Position numbers and translations under genes: made by a program
Shown here: piece by piece, positions 7,421 through 14,127 of the stretch
Layout of the letters: every line of letters starts with the position of its first letter
Position numbering within the stretch: position 1 is the first letter of the stretch
Notes under the pieces: model-generated
What the model was told of the DNA's origin: nothing
What the model saw: only the letters and a program-made list of their open reading frames with translations
The model's database searches: none
Source: Methanobacteriota archaeon
GTDB taxonomy: Archaea; Thermoplasmatota; Poseidoniia; Poseidoniales; Poseidoniaceae
NCBI GenBank assembly: GCA_018645535.1
Contig: JABGWN010000234.1
Location: forward strand, 1 to 15,973
Length of the DNA: 15,973 nt
Direction: 5' to 3'

Positions 7421-9472
7421 CTATGAATTCCCCTCAACATGTAGGGGTTGGCCGCCAAGCGGGGAATAAGCCCTGCCTGAGCCATCGTAAAACTTGCCCA
7501 TCCATTCCACAAAGTGGAGACGGGCTGCGTGAATAGAAGGTGATAGGAGTCCGAGTGCTATTGCAAACACTTGGACGCCGATCCAAAGTAAGAAGAAGAG
7601 TGGAACCATGACATAATCGCCTGCTGAAACAGCATCTGTCATGGAAGCAAAGCCCATGTCGTTTCCGATTTCAGCGATTTTAACACCAGCAACACCGACT
7701 GCCATGATACGCAGATAGGAGAGAGTGTTCGCCAACAATCCGAATGTTTCGATTGGCCCCATGATAACGCCACCGGCCCATCCAAATCCTTCGAAGATAG
7801 CCAGAGCGATGATGAGTAATCCAACTCCTGCGAGCATAACGAGAGCGGGTAAAGTTGCTGCAAGGACTTCGTTGTCCTTGTTCATGTACCCGTAGATGTG
7901 GAAGAATCCACCGAGAAGAATCATCATCCAACTTCCCTTTTCAAAGAATGCTGCGACGATTCCATGGGCCTTCATGACGTTGAAGAATCCAATAATGAAT
8001 CCGATGAAGAGATGGAGGGCTCCGATGTAAACGGAAAGAAGTACGTAATCTGTGAGAGCACCAGTTGCTCGGTGGAATGGAATGTGGGTATGCGACATAC
8101 CAAGCGTATCTGTTACGAAGGCTGGGAAGTGAATGTTTGCATAGGTCCAGTCATAGAAACCGATGAGTGGTGAAGCATCGCCCATTACGTGTCCTGTACC
8201 GTCCCATACGAATCCAAAGCCTTCTGCGAAAAGGAATCCCCAGAACATGCACCAGAGACCCATAGACATGAGTACGGTTGTAGCATTCTTACCCATTGGC
8301 TCTTTTGCGAACGGCATTGAACGAAGCCATAGTGCCAGTAAGACAATGACAAAGCCGTATCCGAAGTCTCCAAGGATGAGACCATAGATGAGCGGGAGCG
8401 TGATCATAATGAAGGTCGTCGGATCAAAAGTACCATACTTAGGGCGGCCAACGAGATCAACAACAAGTTCGAACGGTTCAGCAGGGCTTGCATTCTTGTA
8501 AGCAACTGGAGGTTCTGGCTCATGGTGATGGCTGTCGTGATCATCGTGACCGTGATGGTCGTCAACGTGTGCTTCAATCTCAATGTGAGAGACAAGTCCC
8601 TTTAGAGAGTTACGAGCTTTGTCTGCATTTTCTGTTGGAACCCATGCGTCGAGAGCAAAGGCCTGGTTTGAAACAGCCAAAGATGTAGGAGAAGTATAGA
8701 TTGAATACTCTCTTTGGAGGTATTCTTCGATGATTACGAGATCAGAGCCATGCTTTTCGGCCCATGAATCAAGGGCTTTCTGGTTCGATTCAGCAGATGA
8801 CTCTGCTTTCGAGATTGCTTCTTTTGTTTCGGCAACCCTGTGAGAAGGAGTTCCCTTTCCTGAGGGGAGTTGGATTGCCTTAGCGTTCAACTCAGCCAAT
8901 GCGATTTGAACTGCTGCTGCATCACTTGGAGCACATGCAACCGCTACGAGACCTGCTGGGCAAAGGTACTCGATTCGAGAAGCCATGTCTGCGAAGGCCT
9001 TGTGTGCCTTGGATGCATTAGGGGTCTCAGCAACGTAGATTTCGACGCCTTGGTATCCGGAGAGGAGGTCGAGTGAAATGTTGAGAGGCTCAAGACGCTC
9101 AAACACACGAAGTTGATCACTGAGTGATGAAATATCTGATTCAGCCTCTCGGATTGCTTCGATATTTTCTAAAGCAGCTTCAACCTTTGAGGACATTCCC
9201 TCTGTCAGTTTCTTTGCATTTGAATTCGAAATAGATCCCTTGGAGTTGTGAACTGAAACTGCGCTGCGGACTGCACGTACTTTGAGAAGAAGAGCGCTAA
9301 TCATGTCTGCATCTTCGCTTTGGATTGCACGACCCACGCCAATACCTTCCTCAAATTGTGTGTAATCTTCGATGTGAACGCATCCCAGATCCGAGCACTT
9401 TCGAACGATATCGTGCATGGCATCAACAGGCGCCGCCAATGTGAGACGGGACATGTCGACAGTAGAGAACAT
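7421..9472 (-). CDS. atpI: A-type ATP synthase subunit I (a-like stator subunit) with His-rich linker
   Basis: This 683-residue protein is the membrane stator subunit that forms the ion half-channels against the K ring; its soluble arm ties the peripheral stalks to the membrane. Residues 1 to about 300 are the cytosolic arm, with an alpha/beta core and coiled coil. From about 350 there are seven to eight membrane helices. Conserved features are LPLIYGLILGDFGYG (359-373), TLSYLRIMAVG (583-593) with the essential arginine R588, and the C-terminal block HAARLHFVEWMGKFYDG. A stretch at 302-317 has eight histidines among aspartates at the border between the soluble and membrane halves; I know of no function for it. 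The length is usual for archaeal I. The stop of atpH is part of the SD (TGAAGTGAT), and the ATG is 9 bases later. Confidence 0.97.
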   Translation of the reverse strand: MFSTVDMSRLTLAAPVDAMHDIVRKCSDLGCVHIEDYTQFEEGIGVGRAIQSEDADMISALLLKVRAVRSAVSVHNSKGSISNSNAKKLTEGMSSKVEAALENIEAIREAESDISSLSDQLRVFERLEPLNISLDLLSGYQGVEIYVAETPNASKAHKAFADMASRIEYLCPAGLVAVACAPSDAAAVQIALAELNAKAIQLPSGKGTPSHRVAETKEAISKAESSAESNQKALDSWAEKHGSDLVIIEEYLQREYSIYTSPTSLAVSNQAFALDAWVPTENADKARNSLKGLVSHIEIEAHVDDHHGHDDHDSHHHEPEPPVAYKNASPAEPFELVVDLVGRPKYGTFDPTTFIMITLPLIYGLILGDFGYGFVIVLLALWLRSMPFAKEPMGKNATTVLMSMGLWCMFWGFLFAEGFGFVWDGTGHVMGDASPLIGFYDWTYANIHFPAFVTDTLGMSHTHIPFHRATGALTDYVLLSVYIGALHLFIGFIIGFFNVMKAHGIVAAFFEKGSWMMILLGGFFHIYGYMNKDNEVLAATLPALVMLAGVGLLIIALAIFEGFGWAGGVIMGPIETFGLLANTLSYLRIMAVGVAGVKIAEIGNDMGFASMTDAVSAGDYVMVPLFFLLWIGVQVFAIALGLLSPSIHAARLHFVEWMGKFYDGSGRAYSPLGGQPLHVEGNS

Positions 9473-9481
9473 GATATCACT

Positions 9482-9799
9482 TCATTGATTGAGGAGTCTT
9501 TCTACGATAAGAGAAACTGCTGCATCTTGATTCTTTGCAGCATCGCTTTGAACTGCTTCAACTGACTTAGAGCCTTCTTTCTGAACTTTTGTGACGTTCT
9601 TCATGGCCGCTTCACGTGCTGCATCAAGAGTCGACTTGATTGTAGCCTGAGCGTCTTCTGCGGCCTTAGAGACCATATCTGCTGCATCACGTCGAGCATC
9701 GCTGAGAATTCGACTGGATTCACTCTGAGCATCAGAGAGAGTCGTTTCAGCAGCCTGCTCGGCTTTTTTGATGCTTTGGAGGACTTTTTCCATACCCAT
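9482..9799 (-). CDS. atpH: A-type ATP synthase subunit H (peripheral stalk)
   Basis: This protein of about 105 residues is nearly all coiled coil: alanine, charged and small residues repeat without a break, and a short helix VSLIVERLLNQ closes the chain. That, and the position directly before atpI in the canonical H-I-K-E-C-F-A-B-D order, identifies the peripheral stalk subunit that pairs with E. Three starts are possible: GTG at 9808, ATG at 9799 and ATG at 9793. GAGG lies 4 bases before the GTG and 13 bases before the first ATG, so the choice is uncertain; I take 9799. The gene opens the ATP synthase set after a 66-base gap. Confidence 0.88.
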   Translation of the reverse strand: MGMEKVLQSIKKAEQAAETTLSDAQSESSRILSDARRDAADMVSKAAEDAQATIKSTLDAAREAAMKNVTKVQKEGSKSVEAVQSDAAKNQDAAVSLIVERLLNQ

Positions 9800-9808
9800 A
9801 ACAACCAC

Positions 9809-9874
9809 TTTGCCTCGACCATCGAGAGGGGGTTTATGAGGCTAATGGAAAGGCCAGTTGACGAAAAATGGGCC
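9809..9874 (-). promoter_or_regulatory. Gap before the ATP synthase genes; possible promoter
   Basis: This is one of the larger same-strand gaps. On the minus strand it holds a short T run (ATTTTTCG, near 9858-9866), which could end transcription weakly after the methyltransferase. A TATA-like CATAAACC lies near 9833-9838, about 25-30 bases before the GTG/ATG start candidates of atpH. This would suit a promoter giving a short-leader transcript, but the match to the archaeal consensus is weak. Read-through from upstream genes is equally possible. Confidence 0.25.
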
Positions 9875-10618
9875 TCACATTGGTTTTTTTCCACGGAATC
9901 GACTCGACATTAACAGCGGGTACAATAGTCGGCCTGAAACATTTTCAAAGCCCACTTCAATCATCATAGTACGATAATATTTGTTGGTACCATAGTGTGT
10001 GTAAGAACGAGCAAGTCCTTTCCAAGGGTGATCTTTGGTCTTAGTAACCCAACGAGCCATCCATTGAACCATCGTACTCATCCAAATCCTACCAGCTAAG
10101 CCATGCAATGCATTTGCTTTCCCAGCATCACACATCACGAGTTGCCCACCAGGCTTCAGAACACGGAATATTTCTTCAAGTCCCTTTTTCTTGTCTTGAA
10201 AATCACGGAATGAAAAGAGGCAGAAGACCATATCAAACGAATTGTCTTCCAATGGAATCTCTTCAGCAATCGCTTGAACATATGCCGCAGGTGATTCCCC
10301 ACGGCCTTTACGCGCAGCATCAACTCGCTTTTTAGCGACCTTCAGCATTTCTTCAGAGGGATCTAAACAAGTAACTTCCAATCCCACGAGATCTTCTGCA
10401 AAACTTCCAGGGCCACATCCCACTTCGAGAATTTTCATACCCTGAGAAGCGTGGTTGCGAACATTGCGCCTCCAACGCTTGTCTTGCCCGAATGTCATTA
10501 ATCGATTGACTCGGTCATAGTCAGGGATGGTTGCTTCAAGTTGTTCTTCCAGCTCAGTCCAAGCATCCAAATCAATCCCAGATGGGTCGTAACCACCCGT
10601 TGCTGCTCGACTTGACAT
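9875..10618 (-). CDS. UbiE/MenG-type quinone C-methyltransferase (SAM-dependent)
   Basis: This 247-residue class I methyltransferase has the marks of the UbiE/MenG family, which methylates the ring of demethylmenaquinone or a related quinone. YDRVNRLMTFGQDKRWRRNV (34-53) matches the family's N-terminal signature. The SAM-binding motif I is LEVGCGPG (64-71), with an acidic D86 at the end of the second strand. FSFRDFQDKKKGLEEIFRVL (135-154) matches the family's LRNxxD...EMxRVLKPGG block. A longer frame to 10726 would overlap the upstream gene; the ATG at 10618 fits the family start better, although no good SD is visible for either. It lies between the KaiC-like genes and the ATP synthase genes on the same strand. 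A role in respiratory quinone synthesis is likely; the exact quinone is not known. Confidence 0.8.
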   Translation of the reverse strand: MSSRAATGGYDPSGIDLDAWTELEEQLEATIPDYDRVNRLMTFGQDKRWRRNVRNHASQGMKILEVGCGPGSFAEDLVGLEVTCLDPSEEMLKVAKKRVDAARKGRGESPAAYVQAIAEEIPLEDNSFDMVFCLFSFRDFQDKKKGLEEIFRVLKPGGQLVMCDAGKANALHGLAGRIWMSTMVQWMARWVTKTKDHPWKGLARSYTHYGTNKYYRTMMIEVGFENVSGRLLYPLLMSSRFRGKKPM

Positions 10619-10673
10619 GGTCCGTGGCAGGCTTCGCCCTCTTTGGAGGTGTCGCTTCGACCAGTAAACAACT

Positions 10674-11477
10674 TCAAGCGATACGCTCGACAGTTTCTGG
10701 TGTAATACCCTCTTCTGGAGTAACACGGAAAACCAACATTTTCAGATTCTCTGGAGCATTTCGGAACTTTGAAACAATCATTGAAGTTTCGAAATCAGAT
10801 CCAACAGTACGTACTCCAAAGGTGAGAACCATGTCGGCAATACTTGCAAGTTCTTGGCGTATCGAAGGAGATAGACCATGAACTGAAACGCTGATTAACA
10901 AAAGCCCTCGATACATTTGAGTGTGAGCCTGAAGCATACGAATCATTGCAATAACCCGATTTGGATCATCACGTTGCAAGAAGAAGTCAAGACTGTCAAT
11001 AGCTGCTCTGAAGTAGGGCCCTAAAGCCATGATTTCATTCGTAACTTCAGTAAGATAATCTTGGTTATTCTCATCTACAAATCGTGTCTGAGCAAGTCTC
11101 TGGATGTCCTCAAGACGGAATCCCTCAAGACGGTACCGGCTTGCTAGGAGTTCTCGTTCGAGAACGTTGGAATTGTATTCTTCGCCAATTGTGCGTACGT
11201 TAATATCGAGTGGCCATCCGTATTTCTTGAACACACGAACAATCTCTGGCTGTCCTTCATTGGTTGAAACGTAGAGGGTATTTTCGGACTCTTCAGCAGG
11301 AGATACGTACTGCTTTGCGAATAATTCAGCACCAGAACCCGTTTCAGTAAACGCAACCATTGTAAATCCACGAGGGACTCCTCCGTTCATTTCACCATCG
11401 AACTTGGGGACTCCAAAAGAGCCTACTTGTCCAAAGAATTCTTCATCTTCCTTATCGAATGTAATCTTCTTCTTCAT
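10674..11477 (-). CDS. RAD55/KaiC-like protein with destroyed P-loop (third of trio)
   Basis: This 267-residue protein has the KaiC-family RecA fold. VPKFDGEMNGGVPRGFTMVA (23-42) aligns with the family's GLDELLGGGIPRGS entry. The next loop reads TETGSGAE (44-51) where an active P-loop has GxxxxGK(S/T): the GSG is kept, but the lysine and the threonine are replaced by Ala50 and Glu51. The strand LYVSTNE (68-74) keeps one of the usual two glutamates. The Walker B aspartate is kept in AAIDSLDFFL (158-167). I infer a fold-conserved protein that cannot hydrolyse ATP in the usual way, perhaps a structural partner of the active gene two places upstream. The start follows GAGGAGGG, formed partly from the stop of the preceding gene (TGAGGAGGG), so the two are coupled. 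Confidence 0.82.
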   Translation of the reverse strand: MKKKITFDKEDEEFFGQVGSFGVPKFDGEMNGGVPRGFTMVAFTETGSGAELFAKQYVSPAEESENTLYVSTNEGQPEIVRVFKKYGWPLDINVRTIGEEYNSNVLERELLASRYRLEGFRLEDIQRLAQTRFVDENNQDYLTEVTNEIMALGPYFRAAIDSLDFFLQRDDPNRVIAMIRMLQAHTQMYRGLLLISVSVHGLSPSIRQELASIADMVLTFGVRTVGSDFETSMIVSKFRNAPENLKMLVFRVTPEEGITPETVERIA

Positions 11478-11489
11478 CTAAATCCCTCC

Positions 11490-12080
11490 TCAATGGATGA
11501 CTACTTGCCCACGATCGACAAGGTCAGTACAATACAGATCCAGGTTCGATAGAACCAATGGTGGTGTTTGATCTGGAACATTTAAGATAATCGAGAGGAC
11601 TTCTCTCTGCCTGAAGGTATTAATGAACGTGTGAAGATATTCAGCAAGCATTCTATCCTCGTTGTAGATTGCGAGCGCATTTACGCTATCAATAAAAACG
11701 AAATTACGAGCGGAAGAGGTCGTTCGCAGAATATACAACGTTCGAAGTAGAACAGATTCCAACATGATTGGACTATCTACAAAGTGGATGTTTGAATATT
11801 CTACATCGGTACCTCCCAAAATACCTGAAGAAACAAGGTCGATGAATTGGATATTTGAGACATCAACGCCTATCGATTCGAAGGCTTGAATGATTTCAAC
11901 AGCACCACGGCTTGCCGTGATGTATACGCCACCCATCTCAAACATCTGCATCAATGGAAGCATGGTACTTGCAGTAACCATGAATGCATTTGAGTTTCCA
12001 CAACGAACTTGTACAGAGCTATTGAGCGAAATGGTCGACAATTGTTCAGCAATTCTTTGGTCAAGTTCAAACATAATCAT
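11490..12080 (-). CDS. Short RAD55/KaiC-like protein without a P-loop (second of trio)
   Basis: This 196-residue protein retains the RecA/KaiC core order but is shorter than its neighbours, because the N-terminal entry segment is reduced. Where the P-loop should be, the sequence reads GNSNAFMV (28-35), with no lysine or Ser/Thr. The following strand GGVYITASR (50-58) stands where KaiC proteins have YVSFEE, so the catalytic glutamates are also lost. The Walker B strand remains as FVFIDSVNAL (127-136). The next strand reads VLSIILNVPD (161-170). Homology is inferred from the strand order, the Walker B and the gene neighbours. Its ATG overlaps the TGA of the upstream gene (ATGA), indicating tight coupling. 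A second ATG two codons later is an alternative start. Function unknown; a dead partner subunit is my best guess. Confidence 0.75.
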   Translation of the reverse strand: MIMFELDQRIAEQLSTISLNSSVQVRCGNSNAFMVTASTMLPLMQMFEMGGVYITASRGAVEIIQAFESIGVDVSNIQFIDLVSSGILGGTDVEYSNIHFVDSPIMLESVLLRTLYILRTTSSARNFVFIDSVNALAIYNEDRMLAEYLHTFINTFRQREVLSIILNVPDQTPPLVLSNLDLYCTDLVDRGQVVIH

Positions 12081-12865
12081 GCACCCCAGTGAGCAGTTTC
12101 ATTTTGTGATCCCCATTTCAACATCGGTGTCAACATGACCCCAAGCGGCGTCAGTTCGATAGCATGTTTCGCCCGACTGTGGGATGTACCACGCATTTTT
12201 ACGACCTGTAGGAATCGTAGTAAATGGCCCATACGTTCAACGTCACCCATTACAACAATCCCATCTGCGATTGCTTCTTCCACACCGAAAGAAGACCAGT
12301 GGGCGTTTTCTGTTGCGGAAGTAATTTCAGAAATCAAAATGGTTGTGCAACCCAAGGTTGCAAGTTTCTTTCCAAGTGTAAACAAGAAATCCCGAATAAG
12401 TTGTTCAGATTTAATCTTGTAACAGAGTGTTGTAACTGAATCGATAACCAACCGTGTAACACCGATTGTGTTGACGATATCGGTGATCGACTTAATCAAA
12501 GCGTGAACGTCATCCAAGTCAAATGTTGATTTATCCAGACCTAGCCAAGAGTAGAGAACGTCCATGTCAAAAACGTTGATGAGACCCGTATCGACCATGT
12601 TCATGTCAAAGAACGCGTATTGGCGAATGTTTTCCAAGAGTTTTACTGAGGGTTCAGTTGCTGTAAAGTGAGCACAAGCCTCACCAGCAAGAGCGCCACG
12701 AACAAGGAATTCCATGGCTAAAGTGGTTTTCCCAGAACCGCATGTCCCGGAGGCTAAAACAGTGGACCCATAAGGGATGCCTCCTCGCAAAATTTCATCC
12801 AATCCATGGATGCCTGTAACACAACGGTCTCGTGAATATGTGGAAGCGGCTTGCACGGGTATCAA
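12077..12865 (-). CDS. RAD55/KaiC-like RecA-superfamily ATPase with intact P-loop (first of trio)
   Basis: This 262-residue single-domain KaiC-family ATPase begins with the GIHGLDEILRGGIPYGS entry (18-34). Walker A is GTCGSGKT (40-47) and Walker B is RLVIDSVTTL (138-147). The DNA/partner-loop block KMRGTSHSRAKHAIELTPLG (223-242) is typical of the family (KMRGTxHSxxxHPxEITxxG). The usual catalytic glutamate pair is Thr70-Glu71, so one of two is kept. It should bind and may hydrolyse ATP. The longest frame starts with TTG at 12865, 20 bases after the pilin-like gene; a GTG at 12856 is an alternative with a better distance from GGGAT. It could act in signalling or in powering a surface structure, as the related ArlH does in the archaellum; the sequence does not settle this. 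Confidence 0.88.
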   Translation of the reverse strand: MIPVQAASTYSRDRCVTGIHGLDEILRGGIPYGSTVLASGTCGSGKTTLAMEFLVRGALAGEACAHFTATEPSVKLLENIRQYAFFDMNMVDTGLINVFDMDVLYSWLGLDKSTFDLDDVHALIKSITDIVNTIGVTRLVIDSVTTLCYKIKSEQLIRDFLFTLGKKLATLGCTTILISEITSATENAHWSSFGVEEAIADGIVVMGDVERMGHLLRFLQVVKMRGTSHSRAKHAIELTPLGVMLTPMLKWGSQNETAHWGA

Positions 12866-12885
12866 CTATCCCAGCGCCATCGAGT

Positions 12886-13992
12886 TCATGAAGCATTTGT
12901 TACACTAGAAGGCACATCACCGGGTGTTGCAGCTAAAGCTACGCTCCAACTGGCGGAATTCAAAGGACTACCACCCTCCCAAACAAGAGCGCTGTTTACT
13001 CCGAGTAACAATCCTGTTTGACCTCCCCATTCTGCTCGCGAATTGGGAAGTGGTTTGGTTTGACCTGGCCGGGTAAATCGTAGTTCGATAACACTACTGC
13101 CATCATCGAGGAGATTCATGGAACCAGTTCCAAGAATGCCAAAGGTACCGAGATCGATTATCTGAGTGGCATTTCCTTGTACCTGAGATGATATTGACCC
13201 GGTGAATAAAGCGGTGGAATAGCCGCTTATTACTCCAGTTTGGAACAATACATTATTGCTTGAACTTGGAGATGTGATATTGAGAGACCATCCATAGAGA
13301 CTTGTAGCAAAGGAATTGTCATTATAAATTTCAATCCATTCCGGTCCGCCCCCTATAGGACGGGCCATTACTTCCGTAATCACAAGATTCTCGCTTTGCC
13401 TTCCTGCATCATGAACTTGCAAAGTAACGGTAACAAGTTCACCCGACATACGTACGATACTCGAGGCCGTAGATGCCATTCGAGCCGAATTGATATCCGA
13501 ACCTCCTTCGAAAAGAACGAGACCAACACGAGTTATGTTTGTGGAAGATTGTACGCTAATATGCAAATAGGCACTCAGGTCTTCAGCAAGACCAAGCCCT
13601 TCTGAAAATGATTCGAGCGTCACATTAGACAACGCTTTGAGTCGATTTGTATCGAGTTCTCCTGCAAGAATAAGGCCTGTTTGAACGCGGCCTTTTTGCA
13701 AGTCCTCGGCACTTGCATCGCTCCAATCTGATGTTGAGTTCGCATGGTCAAGACCACCATTCTCCAACGCAGGAACAAACCAACCAGAATCTCCAACAAG
13801 ACGGTCCAGAGCAAACACTGTCGCTTGATCTACTTGATCGATTTCGGTATCATTCGAACCCATTTCAAGTTGGGCGAGAGACATAAATGCAGTTAATATC
13901 ATGAGGAAAAGAGTAAATGCAGAGAGAAATTCAATCACTGCTGTTAAGCCGCCCTCATCTGAGCGGATACACGTGTGCCCAGACTCCTCCAT
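12886..13992 (-). CDS. Type IV pilin-like surface protein with C-terminal lamin-tail domain
   Basis: This 368-residue protein has a short charged N-terminus ending in RSDEGG (10-15), then one hydrophobic helix LTAVIEFLSAFTLFLMILTA (16-35). That layout, with a glutamate at position 6 after the GG, resembles a class III (type IV pilin) signal processed by a PibD/EppA-like peptidase. Residues about 55-150 (VFALDRLVGDSGW, then VQTGLILAG, TNRLKALSN and LGLAEDLSAYLHISV) match the pattern of archaeal pilin-like proteins. Residues 201 to about 312 form a lamin-tail domain: ENLVITEVMA, GPEWIEIYND and LYGWSLNI are its hallmark strands. Several Asn-X-Ser/Thr sequons fit an exposed location. It is the first gene of the minus-strand run, 20 bases before the KaiC-like ATPase. 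The cleavage motif is acidic rather than basic, so processing is uncertain. Confidence 0.8.
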   Translation of the reverse strand: MEESGHTCIRSDEGGLTAVIEFLSAFTLFLMILTAFMSLAQLEMGSNDTEIDQVDQATVFALDRLVGDSGWFVPALENGGLDHANSTSDWSDASAEDLQKGRVQTGLILAGELDTNRLKALSNVTLESFSEGLGLAEDLSAYLHISVQSSTNITRVGLVLFEGGSDINSARMASTASSIVRMSGELVTVTLQVHDAGRQSENLVITEVMARPIGGGPEWIEIYNDNSFATSLYGWSLNITSPSSSNNVLFQTGVISGYSTALFTGSISSQVQGNATQIIDLGTFGILGTGSMNLLDDGSSVIELRFTRPGQTKPLPNSRAEWGGQTGLLLGVNSALVWEGGSPLNSASWSVALAATPGDVPSSVTNAS

Positions 13993-14127
13993 ACCATCAC
14001 CAACACAAACGATATCATGAACGTTGCCGAACCATCATGGGGTGAATTCGCCGTAATTAACCCCAAATCAAGCGATGAGTCTTTGAATCATCTATGCGAC
14101 CATCGTATGATGACAAGAGCGGATAGC
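13993..14127. other. Divergent intergenic region between pilin-like and surface-protein genes
   Basis: This 135-base gap is the only divergent spacer in the window and must carry the promoters for both directions. AT-rich patches (TAATTAA near 14054-14060) could serve as TATA elements, but none is a clear consensus box at a fixed distance. It contains the palindrome described separately. No SD is evident for the plus-strand gene beyond a weak GAGCGGA just before the ATG at 14128. Confidence 0.5.
14038..14065. promoter_or_regulatory. Imperfect palindrome, candidate shared operator
   Basis: The arms TGGGGTGAATT (14038-14048) and AATTAACCCCA (14055-14065) pair at 10 of 11 positions around a 6-base centre. 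The midpoint is about 59 bases from the start of the pilin-like gene (13992) and about 55-76 bases from the two candidate starts of the surface protein. That placement suits a dimeric regulator controlling both genes. It could also be chance or a transcript hairpin. Confidence 0.4.

Noticed and set aside
7393..7512. N-terminal extension of atpK to 143 residues
   Set aside because: It overlaps the end of atpI, is not signal-like, and a strong SD sits right before the internal ATG at 7392.
9884..9892. Run of seven T on the plus strand as a terminator
   Set aside because: No plus-strand gene ends there; on the minus strand it is an A run coding the lysines at the end of the methyltransferase.
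10619..10673. Small hairpin (GTCG-AAG-CGAC) between the third KaiC-like gene and the methyltransferase
   Set aside because: The stem is only four base pairs and no T tract follows, so I do not call a terminator or riboswitch.
10619..10726. Longer start of the methyltransferase
   Set aside because: It overlaps the end of the KaiC-like gene, adds 36 residues unlike the family, and has no SD; the ATG at 10618 fits the UbiE start.
12866..12885. Four-codon mini-ORF (ATG GCG CTG GGA TAG) just before the TTG start of the KaiC-like ATPase
   Set aside because: It is too short to judge and could be chance; it may only matter if TTG 12865 is the true start by re-initiation.
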